DNA of 64,000 nucleotides, taken from contig CAKSFK010000006.1 in NCBI GenBank assembly GCA_934454655.1, positions 8,018-72,017 of the forward strand, written 5' to 3'. This document shows, piece after piece, positions 36,337 to 45,022 of the stretch; the first letter of the stretch is position 1, and the number at the start of each line of letters is the position of its first letter. The DNA comes from an uncultured Eubacteriales bacterium (GTDB lineage Bacteria > Bacillota > Clostridia > Oscillospirales > Acutalibacteraceae). Made by a program: the position numbers and the translations under genes. The notes beneath the pieces were generated by a model. It saw only the letters and a list, made by a program, of their open reading frames with translations. It searched no databases and was not told the DNA's origin.

Positions 36337-39300
36337 CTATCCAATAGTTGTATATACTGCAAAGCTGTATTTGGGAAGGGTGTCGGTAAATTTATCGCTT
36401 ATTCCCTCAATAACCGCATCTGCATTTATAATTTCGGCATCACTGTCCGGAATTATATTTTGGCAATCGTAAATATGCCTGTAAAGCTTATCTGCATTAA
36501 AGCCGGAAACACCGGAAACAGAAAAATCCGCTGCAGTATTTTGCATATTGACTACAATCACCGTTAAACCACCCTTACCGTCAGAACAAGAGGTAATATA
36601 CAATGAACCTTCATTTGTTCCCGAATAAACATTCTTCATTCCGGAGGTATATTTGCCTATAAGCGAATATGCGTAATATGACTTCCTCGGAATTGATGTG
36701 GAATTAAGATTCGGCAACAATCCGTCAAGGTGGCAGCCGTTTTGCCACTCACCCGCCGAATTGGTATTCTTTAAATTCGTCCAGTATTGATCTGCTATCG
36801 TCCAGCGCATTGAAGTCTGGAGTCCGCTGTTCATTGCGGCTACGGTTTTAAGTGCAAGCTGTGTTCCGTAGATACCGTAAGACGCCTTTTCATTCCACTC
36901 TGTATCGTCCGCAGATATCCATTCGCCCTCGTCAAACCAAAGCTTTTTTCCGACGGACGACGCTATTTTTACAGCCTCGGACATATAATGATACCATCCG
37001 GAATAATTATCTGCCGTATTTTCACTCGTAACATAGATATGGTAGGTGAAAATATCCACGGCACTGCAAAGTTCGCTGTCGCCTGCCATATATTTAAGAG
37101 CGAGGAAATCGTCAACAGGCGAGGTTTTTCTGTTATAAGCACCCATATTAAAGCCGAGTATCTTAACCGACTCTCTTACTCCGTCAGCCGCCATTTTGTT
37201 GTGAGCCAACATAACATAGTGTTTCCATGTTTCAATATCCCGTGTATAGTCCTCGGTTGTAAGAGCGGTAGACGGTTCTGTGAATGCAACAAGGTATTTA
37301 ACATTGTCATATCCCTTTGAATGAAGTGTTTTTACCGAGTTGCTTACCCATTCGGCGTAATAGCTTTCCGCCTTCGTGCTGTCACCGCCCGAAAGGATAT
37401 AAAACGGATTAAAGCTATATGAAGTAAGTCTGCTCGAAGTCACATCGGACACATCCCAGCCTATCTGAATTGCAACATCTATACCGAGCGCCTTCATATC
37501 GTCAAGGTATTTATAAAAGCCCTGCATTTCTTCGGTTTCATAATCCCATTTGCTTGCTGCGGTATTCCAAGCCCAGCACGGTGAATACTGCGTTCTTACA
37601 ACCGAAACTCCCGCATTTTTAATTCTTTCAAGCTCTAACCGCTGAATATCGGAAGAATATTTGCGGTCATACTTTTCGGGTATGTAGTTAAATGCATAAT
37701 AAACACCGGTGTTGCCCATATAATCATCCTGAATAAGCGCGGCGGAATTTATTGAAAGGCTGTATGTGGGTGAAGCATTCAGAACCGCTTGCCTTGTTAT
37801 CGGTACAACTGTTTCTTTGACGTAAACATTCGGGTCTTTCGCATAAGCGTAATTATACATAAAAATGTATATGTCATCAAGCAAAACGTTGTTTTCTGAT
37901 TCAATGTTTATTTTGACTTCTGTATTTTCTTCTTCCGCAATGAAATCAAAAAATCTTCTGTTCATCACACTTTGTGTTTCGGAACCGAACTGATATTTAC
38001 GATTGCCCGATAGAAGCGTCACATTAAGTGTACCGCTTTCATCCGCAATATACGAAACCGCAAAACGGTATCTTCCGGGCTTGCACAGCATATAGGATTT
38101 GGCAACCGATGATTTTTTATTAAGAGAAAGCATTTTACTTCCGCTCGCGGCGCGATTGTCATTAACAATTTCCGCCTTTCCCGAAAGATCTGCGGCAAAT
38201 TCGCCCGTTTCAAAGTCACCGCCCGATACTGCGTTATACAGCTTTTCCGAATATGTTCCGTCATATTTATTTTCGGTAAGCGTAAGCTCATCAAAATAAA
38301 ACTTGTTTCCGGGATAAACTATAAGTACCGGAGTTATTTCGTTTGTTTCAATCTTTCCCGTATTAAACTTAAATTCAAGTTTGTTCCACTTTCCCGAATA
38401 TGTTGCCGAATTGCCGGAGATGTATGCGTAGTCATCGTATCCCGAAAGATTAAGCTGTATATCCGATTTGCAGGAAATTCCGTACACATACGCACTTAAT
38501 GTGTAGTCCGTAAACGGCTTTACATACATCGTGGTAAGCTTATACGATGCCGTTCCGTTCAAATCGGAACCGTTTACATACAATGAACCCGCGGAATTGT
38601 TAAAACAATACTTATCTGTGTTAAACGAAATATAATTATTGCCGTTAAAGCCGTAATCGTATGTTCGCCTTTGTTCTTCGGGAACATCATATTTCAAGTT
38701 TACTGTACCTAACAGTACCCTTCTTAAAGTCGCGATGTCGTTTGCGTTCAGTTCCCCGTTTTCATCACAGTCAGCCGAAAACTGATTATAGTTTTTTATA
38801 TTTCCGGAAAGTATCTGCTTTTCTCTCACCAAATCGCGTATATCAACCTTGCCGTCGTCGTTAATATCATTTACAAAATATGAATATCCGCAATTTTCGC
38901 ATATATAGCCCTTTTTGTCCGCCTGCAACGATGAAATATAGAAAGTATGCTTATCAGGGTCGCATCTCTTTTCAAATACAGCCGTAATATCAATATCGCC
39001 GTATACCGTAAGCTCAAATTCGGCTTCATTGCTCAGCTTCTTACTGTTTTTATAGAAATAACCCACAAAAGCATAACCTTTTTTCGGTACTGCATTAAGC
39101 TTTATCTTTTGCCCGAAGGTCTGTGTTGAGCTTGCGGGCGTTACGGTTCCCCGCTCTGAATCGTCAGCCGAAACAGCGATATTATACAGCTGCTTAACCT
39201 CAATATTATCTATATAAAGCACATTGCCGGGAGCCACTGTACCAAGCTCCAAATAATCGGTATTTTTTTTACAGGTAACCGTTTTCTCTATTTTTTGCCA

Positions 39301-40947
39301 GTCGTCGGATACAGTGAAATTTATTCCGAGGCTGTTATTTGTGTTATCGTAAATATATCCCCAGCTTCCCTGCAAAGACGACTTATACATAAATGAGATC
39401 CTGTAGCTCTGTCCGGCTTTAAGCGATACATCGCCGAACCATACATAGAGATTTCCTCTTGCAGAATTGCTTGTCATTTTAAAGGATTTATTTCCGTTAT
39501 AGGAAATTTCAGATGTGATTTCAGCATTTCCCGCCGAATAATTTTTAACCGCAATATCGGTGTCATCTTCAAAACCTATAAAGCTGTCATTGCTTTCTTT
39601 ATTGCTGAAAACTGCCGTAAGTGTTATATTATCCAAAACAGCCGTTCTGAAATCCGCGCTTTGCGATACTATTTTTCCGTATTCATCTCTCCAACCGGAG
39701 AAAACATACCCGTAATTTGCATCGGCGTGAAATGAAACCGTATCGCCGTAAGCCGCAATTTCAGGCGTTACTGTTGCCGTTCCGCAGCTTTCGTTCAGGC
39801 TGTTTGTATTTACCTCATAATATTTTTTTATTTTAAGATCATCAATATATATTTCGGCGCCGGTAGTTGTAACGCCTACCTGTAATGATGTTTTCCTCGA
39901 CTCCGGACATATTTTAACCTTGTAAAGCGTCCAATCTTCCGCTGAAACAAATTCGCCGCCGGATGATGAATCGGCATATATCCATACCCTTTTATTTGCC
40001 TTATAATAAAACGAAACTTCGTATTCCGTCTGTTTTTCAAGTAAAAAGCCGAAAATTTTAATACTGAAATTTCCGCTTTGCGAATTGTGGGCAAGCTTTA
40101 ACGCACCGCTGCCGGAATGTGTGGAGCTGCCGTCATTTATATATTCGTATTTTCCGTTTCCTGATGCTGTAACGGTGGGTTTGCTTTCAAAATCATTTTC
40201 TTTTATCCCTTTTTCTTTTTCGTAAAATACAGCCGTAAGGGATATATCGGAGGTTATGTTATTTATACTGTATTCTGCGCTTTGGCTTACGGTATTTCCG
40301 TTTGAATCTGTCCATCCCGTAAAGCCGCAGCCGTATTCGGGATACGCATTGAATGTAACTGTACCCCTTCCGAGAGATTCCGCCGCAGAAATGCCGACCG
40401 TTCCGAGTGAACCGTTGTCGGACGCGGCGCTTATGCTGTGTACTTCTTTTATTGACATTTCATCAATATACACCGTAGTGTTAATAGCGGTTGTGCCTAT
40501 TTCAAAATAGTTTATATCGGTTTCTGCCGTAATATCCGTTTCGTAATACTGCCATCCGTCGGCTTTAAGAGTGGGACTTTTCGAGTTTGGCTTCACAAAA
40601 TAAAACCAAGCGTCTGCCGATGCCTTGTAGCGGAGAGAAAGCCGATATTTATTTCCGGCTTTAAGCTGTATACCGCGAAACCGCATATTAAGATTGCCCT
40701 TGGAGGAATTGTGATTGATAAAAAACGAGGCTTTGCCGCTGAATACATTATCGGCATTAAAATCATCTGTTTTTTCGTTATATATTCCGATATCACCCAA
40801 ACTTGATGCCTGATTGCTGAATAAAACTTCACCTTCAAAGTCTATATAACAATCAAGAGGTAGGCTTTCGGAGTCGGCGGATACCGGTATAAAGCAGCTC
40901 ATTATAAAAAAGCATATACACAACGATACTGCCGTTATTTTTTTCAT
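36337..40947 (-). CDS. Secreted multi-CBM glycosidase with an internal type I dockerin
   Basis: The 1536-residue protein begins with a signal peptide (AVSLCICFFIMSCFIPVSA). Three CBM plus B-repeat units (~30-670) come first, then a Cys pair (GYICENCGY). A type I dockerin follows at ~689-741 with two calcium loops, DINDDGKVDIRDL and DCDENGELNANDIATLRR. Two more CBM-like sandwiches (~765-1050) precede a C-terminal glycosidase domain (~1062-1536) with YLVAFTEPS (candidate acid/base ~1223) and LWFDEGEWIS (candidate nucleophile ~1339), paralogous to the next two enzymes. Dockerins are usually terminal, so the central position is unusual. GGAGG precedes ATG 40947, behind an upstream hairpin. Confidence 0.8.
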   Translation of the reverse strand: MKKITAVSLCICFFIMSCFIPVSADSESLPLDCYIDFEGEVLFSNQASSLGDIGIYNEKTDDFNADNVFSGKASFFINHNSSKGNLNMRFRGIQLKAGNKYRLSLRYKASADAWFYFVKPNSKSPTLKADGWQYYETDITAETDINYFEIGTTAINTTVYIDEMSIKEVHSISAASDNGSLGTVGISAAESLGRGTVTFNAYPEYGCGFTGWTDSNGNTVSQSAEYSINNITSDISLTAVFYEKEKGIKENDFESKPTVTASGNGKYEYINDGSSTHSGSGALKLAHNSQSGNFSIKIFGFLLEKQTEYEVSFYYKANKRVWIYADSSSGGEFVSAEDWTLYKVKICPESRKTSLQVGVTTTGAEIYIDDLKIKKYYEVNTNSLNESCGTATVTPEIAAYGDTVSFHADANYGYVFSGWRDEYGKIVSQSADFRTAVLDNITLTAVFSNKESNDSFIGFEDDTDIAVKNYSAGNAEITSEISYNGNKSFKMTSNSARGNLYVWFGDVSLKAGQSYRISFMYKSSLQGSWGYIYDNTNNSLGINFTVSDDWQKIEKTVTCKKNTDYLELGTVAPGNVLYIDNIEVKQLYNIAVSADDSERGTVTPASSTQTFGQKIKLNAVPKKGYAFVGYFYKNSKKLSNEAEFELTVYGDIDITAVFEKRCDPDKHTFYISSLQADKKGYICENCGYSYFVNDINDDGKVDIRDLVREKQILSGNIKNYNQFSADCDENGELNANDIATLRRVLLGTVNLKYDVPEEQRRTYDYGFNGNNYISFNTDKYCFNNSAGSLYVNGSDLNGTASYKLTTMYVKPFTDYTLSAYVYGISCKSDIQLNLSGYDDYAYISGNSATYSGKWNKLEFKFNTGKIETNEITPVLIVYPGNKFYFDELTLTENKYDGTYSEKLYNAVSGGDFETGEFAADLSGKAEIVNDNRAASGSKMLSLNKKSSVAKSYMLCKPGRYRFAVSYIADESGTLNVTLLSGNRKYQFGSETQSVMNRRFFDFIAEEENTEVKINIESENNVLLDDIYIFMYNYAYAKDPNVYVKETVVPITRQAVLNASPTYSLSINSAALIQDDYMGNTGVYYAFNYIPEKYDRKYSSDIQRLELERIKNAGVSVVRTQYSPCWAWNTAASKWDYETEEMQGFYKYLDDMKALGIDVAIQIGWDVSDVTSSRLTSYSFNPFYILSGGDSTKAESYYAEWVSNSVKTLHSKGYDNVKYLVAFTEPSTALTTEDYTRDIETWKHYVMLAHNKMAADGVRESVKILGFNMGAYNRKTSPVDDFLALKYMAGDSELCSAVDIFTYHIYVTSENTADNYSGWYHYMSEAVKIASSVGKKLWFDEGEWISADDTEWNEKASYGIYGTQLALKTVAAMNSGLQTSMRWTIADQYWTNLKNTNSAGEWQNGCHLDGLLPNLNSTSIPRKSYYAYSLIGKYTSGMKNVYSGTNEGSLYITSCSDGKGGLTVIVVNMQNTAADFSVSGVSGFNADKLYRHIYDCQNIIPDSDAEIINADAVIEGISDKFTDTLPKYSFAVYTTIG

Positions 40948-40964
40948 CTCACAATTCCTCCTTT

Positions 40965-40993
40965 CCTCACCGGATTTTATAGGTCCGGTGAGG
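40965..40993 (-). other. Intercistronic mRNA stem-loop between two dockerin-protein genes
   Basis: CCTCACCGGA and TCCGGTGAGG form a perfect 10-bp stem with a 9-base loop, in the 57-base gap between the esterase stop (41005) and ATG 40947. No T tract follows; instead AAAGGAGG begins within a few bases. It is therefore not a standard terminator and more likely protects the 3' end of processed upstream mRNA or tunes translation of the downstream gene. Confidence 0.8.
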
Positions 40994-41004
40994 TATCATA
41001 AATG

Positions 41005-44000
41005 TTAGCTGAATATTCCCAGAAGAATTTTTCTGAGTGCTGCCAAATCTCTTGCGTCAACCTTATTGTCAAGGTTAATGTTCGCCGCCTTGTAATTGAA
41101 TGCAGCATCCGCGGTATTGCTCAAATATTTCTTAACGCGGACAAGGTCGCGTATATCAACCGCATTGTCATTATTGGCGTCGCCCTGAATATGGCGTTCC
41201 GCCGCGTTAAAGATAACCTGTGCAAATACTCTTGCGTAAAAATCGTTGCCGTGGTTTATATTGTTGGAAAGATAATCGACCGGAACCTTTGAATCGATTA
41301 TTGAAGCAAAAACATCAGTGACAGGAGCGCAAATAACATTGCTGTTTTCATCGGCAACCTCCTGCAGCTTTTCCTGCATAGCAAGCGCTCTTTCCTCAGA
41401 ATACATATAGCAAGCGTTATTGTTCATTTTCTCCGATGGAAGAATAATATCCGCATTCGGATAAAGAGCCTTAAATGCCATAACCATTCCGGAGATGTTT
41501 TCTTTAAATTCAGCTATATCTGTAAGGAAATCATTGCCATTAAATGCAATTATGATAACATCGGGAGCAACTGCAAATGAAGAATCATTATTTTCAGTCT
41601 GATAGTATTTGTTGAGAATTTCAAGTCTGCTATCAAGGTTATCAAGTCCCCATTTTGAGGTCTGACCGCCCAGTGCTATATTATAATAATTAACCTTATT
41701 GTTATTGCCGTATTCCCTGACAAGCGCATTTACCGCCAATTCAAAGTAACTCGGAGCATAAGGTGCTCTTCCGCTTGATTTAACGGGCTTGCCGTTTTTA
41801 TCAAAGAGAACATAGTTCATATTAGCCCCGCTTGAGGAAGCACCGGTTGCCGAGCTTGCGCCGTAAACCAATACATTTATATCTTCTTTGGATCTGCCGT
41901 CAAGCTTTTTATAAAGGTTTGTAAGCTTTGAGCCCTGCGCTTTAACGGCCTTAGAATTATATCCTTCACCGCCAGACCATTCTGTACTGTGGGTATATGT
42001 TACCATAACAGAGCAGGCATTGTGCTGTTTATCGCTTGCAATAAGCTTAAGCCCATAGGTATCATCTATCCAATAATAGTCGGCATATGATGAATCACCG
42101 CTTGCCACGGTTGAGTCGCCTTCTGTGTCCTTATCTTTGCGTAAGGCAGTAAGAGCGCCGGTATATACCGGAATAGCGGAATTATCCGTAAGTACAAGCT
42201 CGCCGTTATCTATAACATAGTCAACGCCTAAAACATAATAGGTTTTAAGGTCGTATGAACGCAGAGAAACAACGGTTTCAGCCGGGTAAAGCAATTTAAC
42301 CCTGTCGCGCTTAACCTGTTTGCCGCTTATCTCCGAATTATAGAAAAGAACCGATTCATGGTAAACGGTATCGCCGTACCATATTTCTTTCATTGCGGTT
42401 TCTTCGTCATAGCTGTCAAGCGTTTCGCCGTTTTTGCCCTTTCCTGCAGCCGGCAGACTATCAGAATATGTGCCGCTGATATTTAGAGATATTTCCATTG
42501 TTTCGGGAACGGTAACAGTGTAAACTCCGCTCGCGTCGGGTGTGCATACACTACCGTTTACCTTAACCTCAACGGTATCCTCTGTATTGGTTTTCTTAAC
42601 GGTAAATCCTATTTCATCGCTCACATATATTGTGTCTGCGGTTACGTTTACATAGTCTATCCTCGCAGACTCTTTATTTGCGGTAACGGAACAATTAGCC
42701 TTTTCTCTTAAAACAACATCATCTATATAAAGCAATGCGCCGGCGGTTGTTGTTCCGAAATCTATTGTTGCAGCATCATTAGCCGGAGTATAGTTAATAC
42801 TGTATGTCTGCCATTCACTCGACTTTGCCGTTTGTATTGGGGCAACGGTTGAGTCTATCGCATAAAACCATACGGCATTTTCGGGAGTTTTATAACTAAA
42901 TGTAAGATTATAGGTCTTTCCGGCTGTAAGCGTGAAACCTTTAATTCTTGTTCTCAGATTTTTGGCATTATCGGCAGAATGTTTTATTTCAAGCGATCTT
43001 GTACCGCTTTTAACATTGGAACTGTCATAATTTTCCGCATCCTGTGTATATATAACCGATTTACCGTTTCCGGCTGTGTCGTCGCCTATATTGCTTATTG
43101 AAGCGTCGTCATATTCAAAGCCCTGGCGCTGATCATATTTGTTTATCTCGCGAACAAGAATATCGTCTATAATAAAGCCTGTGCAGGTATTATTATTTAT
43201 TTGCAGATACGGCGTATCATTTGCAAAAGTCACCGTCTTTGTATAGGTCTGCCAATCTTTTTTTGCATTTGCGGAATAATTCGAATTTCCGAGAACATAG
43301 AACCATCCGTTTGTTGTATCTTCGTCAATTTTTCTGTATTTAAAGGAGATACTGTATGTTCTATCCTTCTTAAATGCTACCGAGCCTATCCTTACGGTGT
43401 AATTGCCTTCGGCTCTTGATATCAATAACGAATTATAACCTGAGCTTACATACTTAGGGTTTGCACCCTCGGAATAGTTGTTGTAAATACTGTAACTGCC
43501 GCTGCCGCCGCTGCTGCCGTCTATGGTTATATCTGACAAATCAAAATTTTCAAACCCTTCCTTCTGAACGCCCTTTTCGGCTGTACCGAATTTTGCGGTA
43601 AGGGTTGTATCGGCGGTTATAACCATTCTGTATGGGTTAAGTGTTGAAACCACAGCGCCGCTTTCATCAAGCCATGCCGAGAACTCATATCCGTTGTTTG
43701 CGACGGCTGTGAATACCGCGGCAGACTCCCCGTACATCTTGGAGTTATCAACCGTTGCCGTTCCCATATTTTCGTCTGCCGATATTGCGGCGCAGTTATA
43801 AAGAGACACCTCGTTAAATATCGGGGTTAAAACAGTATTCGCGGTAATTTTGAATGTATATGTTGCGGAGGTTGAAACGATGTCGCCGCCCGCATTCTGC
43901 CAACCCCTAAAGGTATATCCCGCATTCGGAGTTATACTGTAGGTCACCTCGTCACCGTAAAGCGGAGCGGAGTTTGAAACGGTTACCGTTCCGAATTCGG

Positions 44001-44925
44001 TTGCCTCATAAGTCGCGCTGAGATGCTCGCGTATGACAACATTATCAATATTAAACGTCACACCGTTTGCCGCATAAAATTTTATTAGATTATCGCTTCC
44101 TGAAATATTGCTTTGTTCAAAATGTTTCCACTCGGTTTCTCCGCCTAATCCGTATTGCGTTCCACCGTTATACCAGCACCACCAAGCGCTTGACTTATAA
44201 TCAAACGATACGGTATATTTTTTAGATTTGTCAAGAAATATAGGCAGATTAAGTGTTGTGTTTCCGGCGCCAACGCCTTTAAGGTAACTGTTGCCGTTCT
44301 CTGTTTCAAAGCTTACGGTTACCTGTGAGGCATTATACGGAGCAAATCCGTTTTCAAAACTTTCAGAATAATAGGAGCTGCTTACTTCATCTACGCAAAT
44401 ATCGTCAAAATAAATATCGCCGACGTTTTTATATACCATTATTCCGAGATGTTTACCGACATTATCGTTTGTTGCGGTTATAATTTTACTGTAATAAACC
44501 CATTTTCCGCTTTCTGTTCCGTTAATCCAATCATTAAGTGACTGATCACCAAACAAAGAAAGTGCAACAGAGGTTGTAGAAGAGTTCCCGCCCTTATACC
44601 AAAAAGATACGGCATATCTCTTGCCTGATTCAACCTTTAAATTGCTGTTTAAATACCATGTGTGATTAGCTTCAGTACCGGAATTATGTAAAGAATAATT
44701 TCCGCTGTGTACATTTTCATCGTCCGCACCGGTCGATGCGTAACGCTTAAATACCGTATTGGTATTGTAAGCATTTAAATCGTCCTCAAACCCCTCAAAC
44801 TGATGCGTCGGAACCCCCTCGGCTGTTGCCGAGAATGATCCGAGAAGTGAAACAGCCGATAAAACCATTGTTGCTGTCAATATTGCTGATATTGCTTTTG
44901 AAAAAGCTTTTTTGCATTTTGACAT
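41005..44925 (-). CDS. Secreted multi-CBM SGNH esterase with C-terminal type I dockerin
   Basis: The 1306-residue protein has a signal peptide (AISAILTATMVLSAVSLLGSFSATA), four CBM-like sandwiches and two InlB B-repeat-like domains in the N-terminal ~700 residues, a beta-sandwich/linker (~700-960), an SGNH hydrolase domain (~960-1240) and a C-terminal dockerin. The SGNH blocks are VLVYGASSATGASS (nucleophile Ser ~1018), NIALGGQTSKWG, IIAFNGNDF (~1128) and NNINHGNDFYA (catalytic His ~1222). The dockerin has two calcium loops, DANNDNAVDIRDL and NINLDNKVDARDL. It probably removes acyl groups from polysaccharide while docked on a scaffold. AGGAGG precedes ATG 44925. The substrate and carbohydrate-esterase family are unknown. 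Confidence 0.83.
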   Translation of the reverse strand: MSKCKKAFSKAISAILTATMVLSAVSLLGSFSATAEGVPTHQFEGFEDDLNAYNTNTVFKRYASTGADDENVHSGNYSLHNSGTEANHTWYLNSNLKVESGKRYAVSFWYKGGNSSTTSVALSLFGDQSLNDWINGTESGKWVYYSKIITATNDNVGKHLGIMVYKNVGDIYFDDICVDEVSSSYYSESFENGFAPYNASQVTVSFETENGNSYLKGVGAGNTTLNLPIFLDKSKKYTVSFDYKSSAWWCWYNGGTQYGLGGETEWKHFEQSNISGSDNLIKFYAANGVTFNIDNVVIREHLSATYEATEFGTVTVSNSAPLYGDEVTYSITPNAGYTFRGWQNAGGDIVSTSATYTFKITANTVLTPIFNEVSLYNCAAISADENMGTATVDNSKMYGESAAVFTAVANNGYEFSAWLDESGAVVSTLNPYRMVITADTTLTAKFGTAEKGVQKEGFENFDLSDITIDGSSGGSGSYSIYNNYSEGANPKYVSSGYNSLLISRAEGNYTVRIGSVAFKKDRTYSISFKYRKIDEDTTNGWFYVLGNSNYSANAKKDWQTYTKTVTFANDTPYLQINNNTCTGFIIDDILVREINKYDQRQGFEYDDASISNIGDDTAGNGKSVIYTQDAENYDSSNVKSGTRSLEIKHSADNAKNLRTRIKGFTLTAGKTYNLTFSYKTPENAVWFYAIDSTVAPIQTAKSSEWQTYSINYTPANDAATIDFGTTTAGALLYIDDVVLREKANCSVTANKESARIDYVNVTADTIYVSDEIGFTVKKTNTEDTVEVKVNGSVCTPDASGVYTVTVPETMEISLNISGTYSDSLPAAGKGKNGETLDSYDEETAMKEIWYGDTVYHESVLFYNSEISGKQVKRDRVKLLYPAETVVSLRSYDLKTYYVLGVDYVIDNGELVLTDNSAIPVYTGALTALRKDKDTEGDSTVASGDSSYADYYWIDDTYGLKLIASDKQHNACSVMVTYTHSTEWSGGEGYNSKAVKAQGSKLTNLYKKLDGRSKEDINVLVYGASSATGASSSGANMNYVLFDKNGKPVKSSGRAPYAPSYFELAVNALVREYGNNNKVNYYNIALGGQTSKWGLDNLDSRLEILNKYYQTENNDSSFAVAPDVIIIAFNGNDFLTDIAEFKENISGMVMAFKALYPNADIILPSEKMNNNACYMYSEERALAMQEKLQEVADENSNVICAPVTDVFASIIDSKVPVDYLSNNINHGNDFYARVFAQVIFNAAERHIQGDANNDNAVDIRDLVRVKKYLSNTADAAFNYKAANINLDNKVDARDLAALRKILLGIFS

Positions 44926-45022
44926 TTCAAATCCTCCTAAAACATATTTTATTACGCCTGAACCGTGGATAAAATATATAATCTATCACCGCCAATCACT
45001 TAAATTTATTAAAAAACTCAAG

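Noticed and set aside
31413..44925. A CRISPR array or nucleotide tandem repeats in the giant genes
   Set aside because: The repetition is at protein-domain level (~220-residue units) with strongly diverged DNA; there are no short identical repeats with regular spacers.
44926..45022. An internal promoter before the dockerin esterase gene
   Set aside because: AT-rich pieces such as TATATA occur, but only with poor -35 matches (TTTAAG); the evidence is too weak to list.
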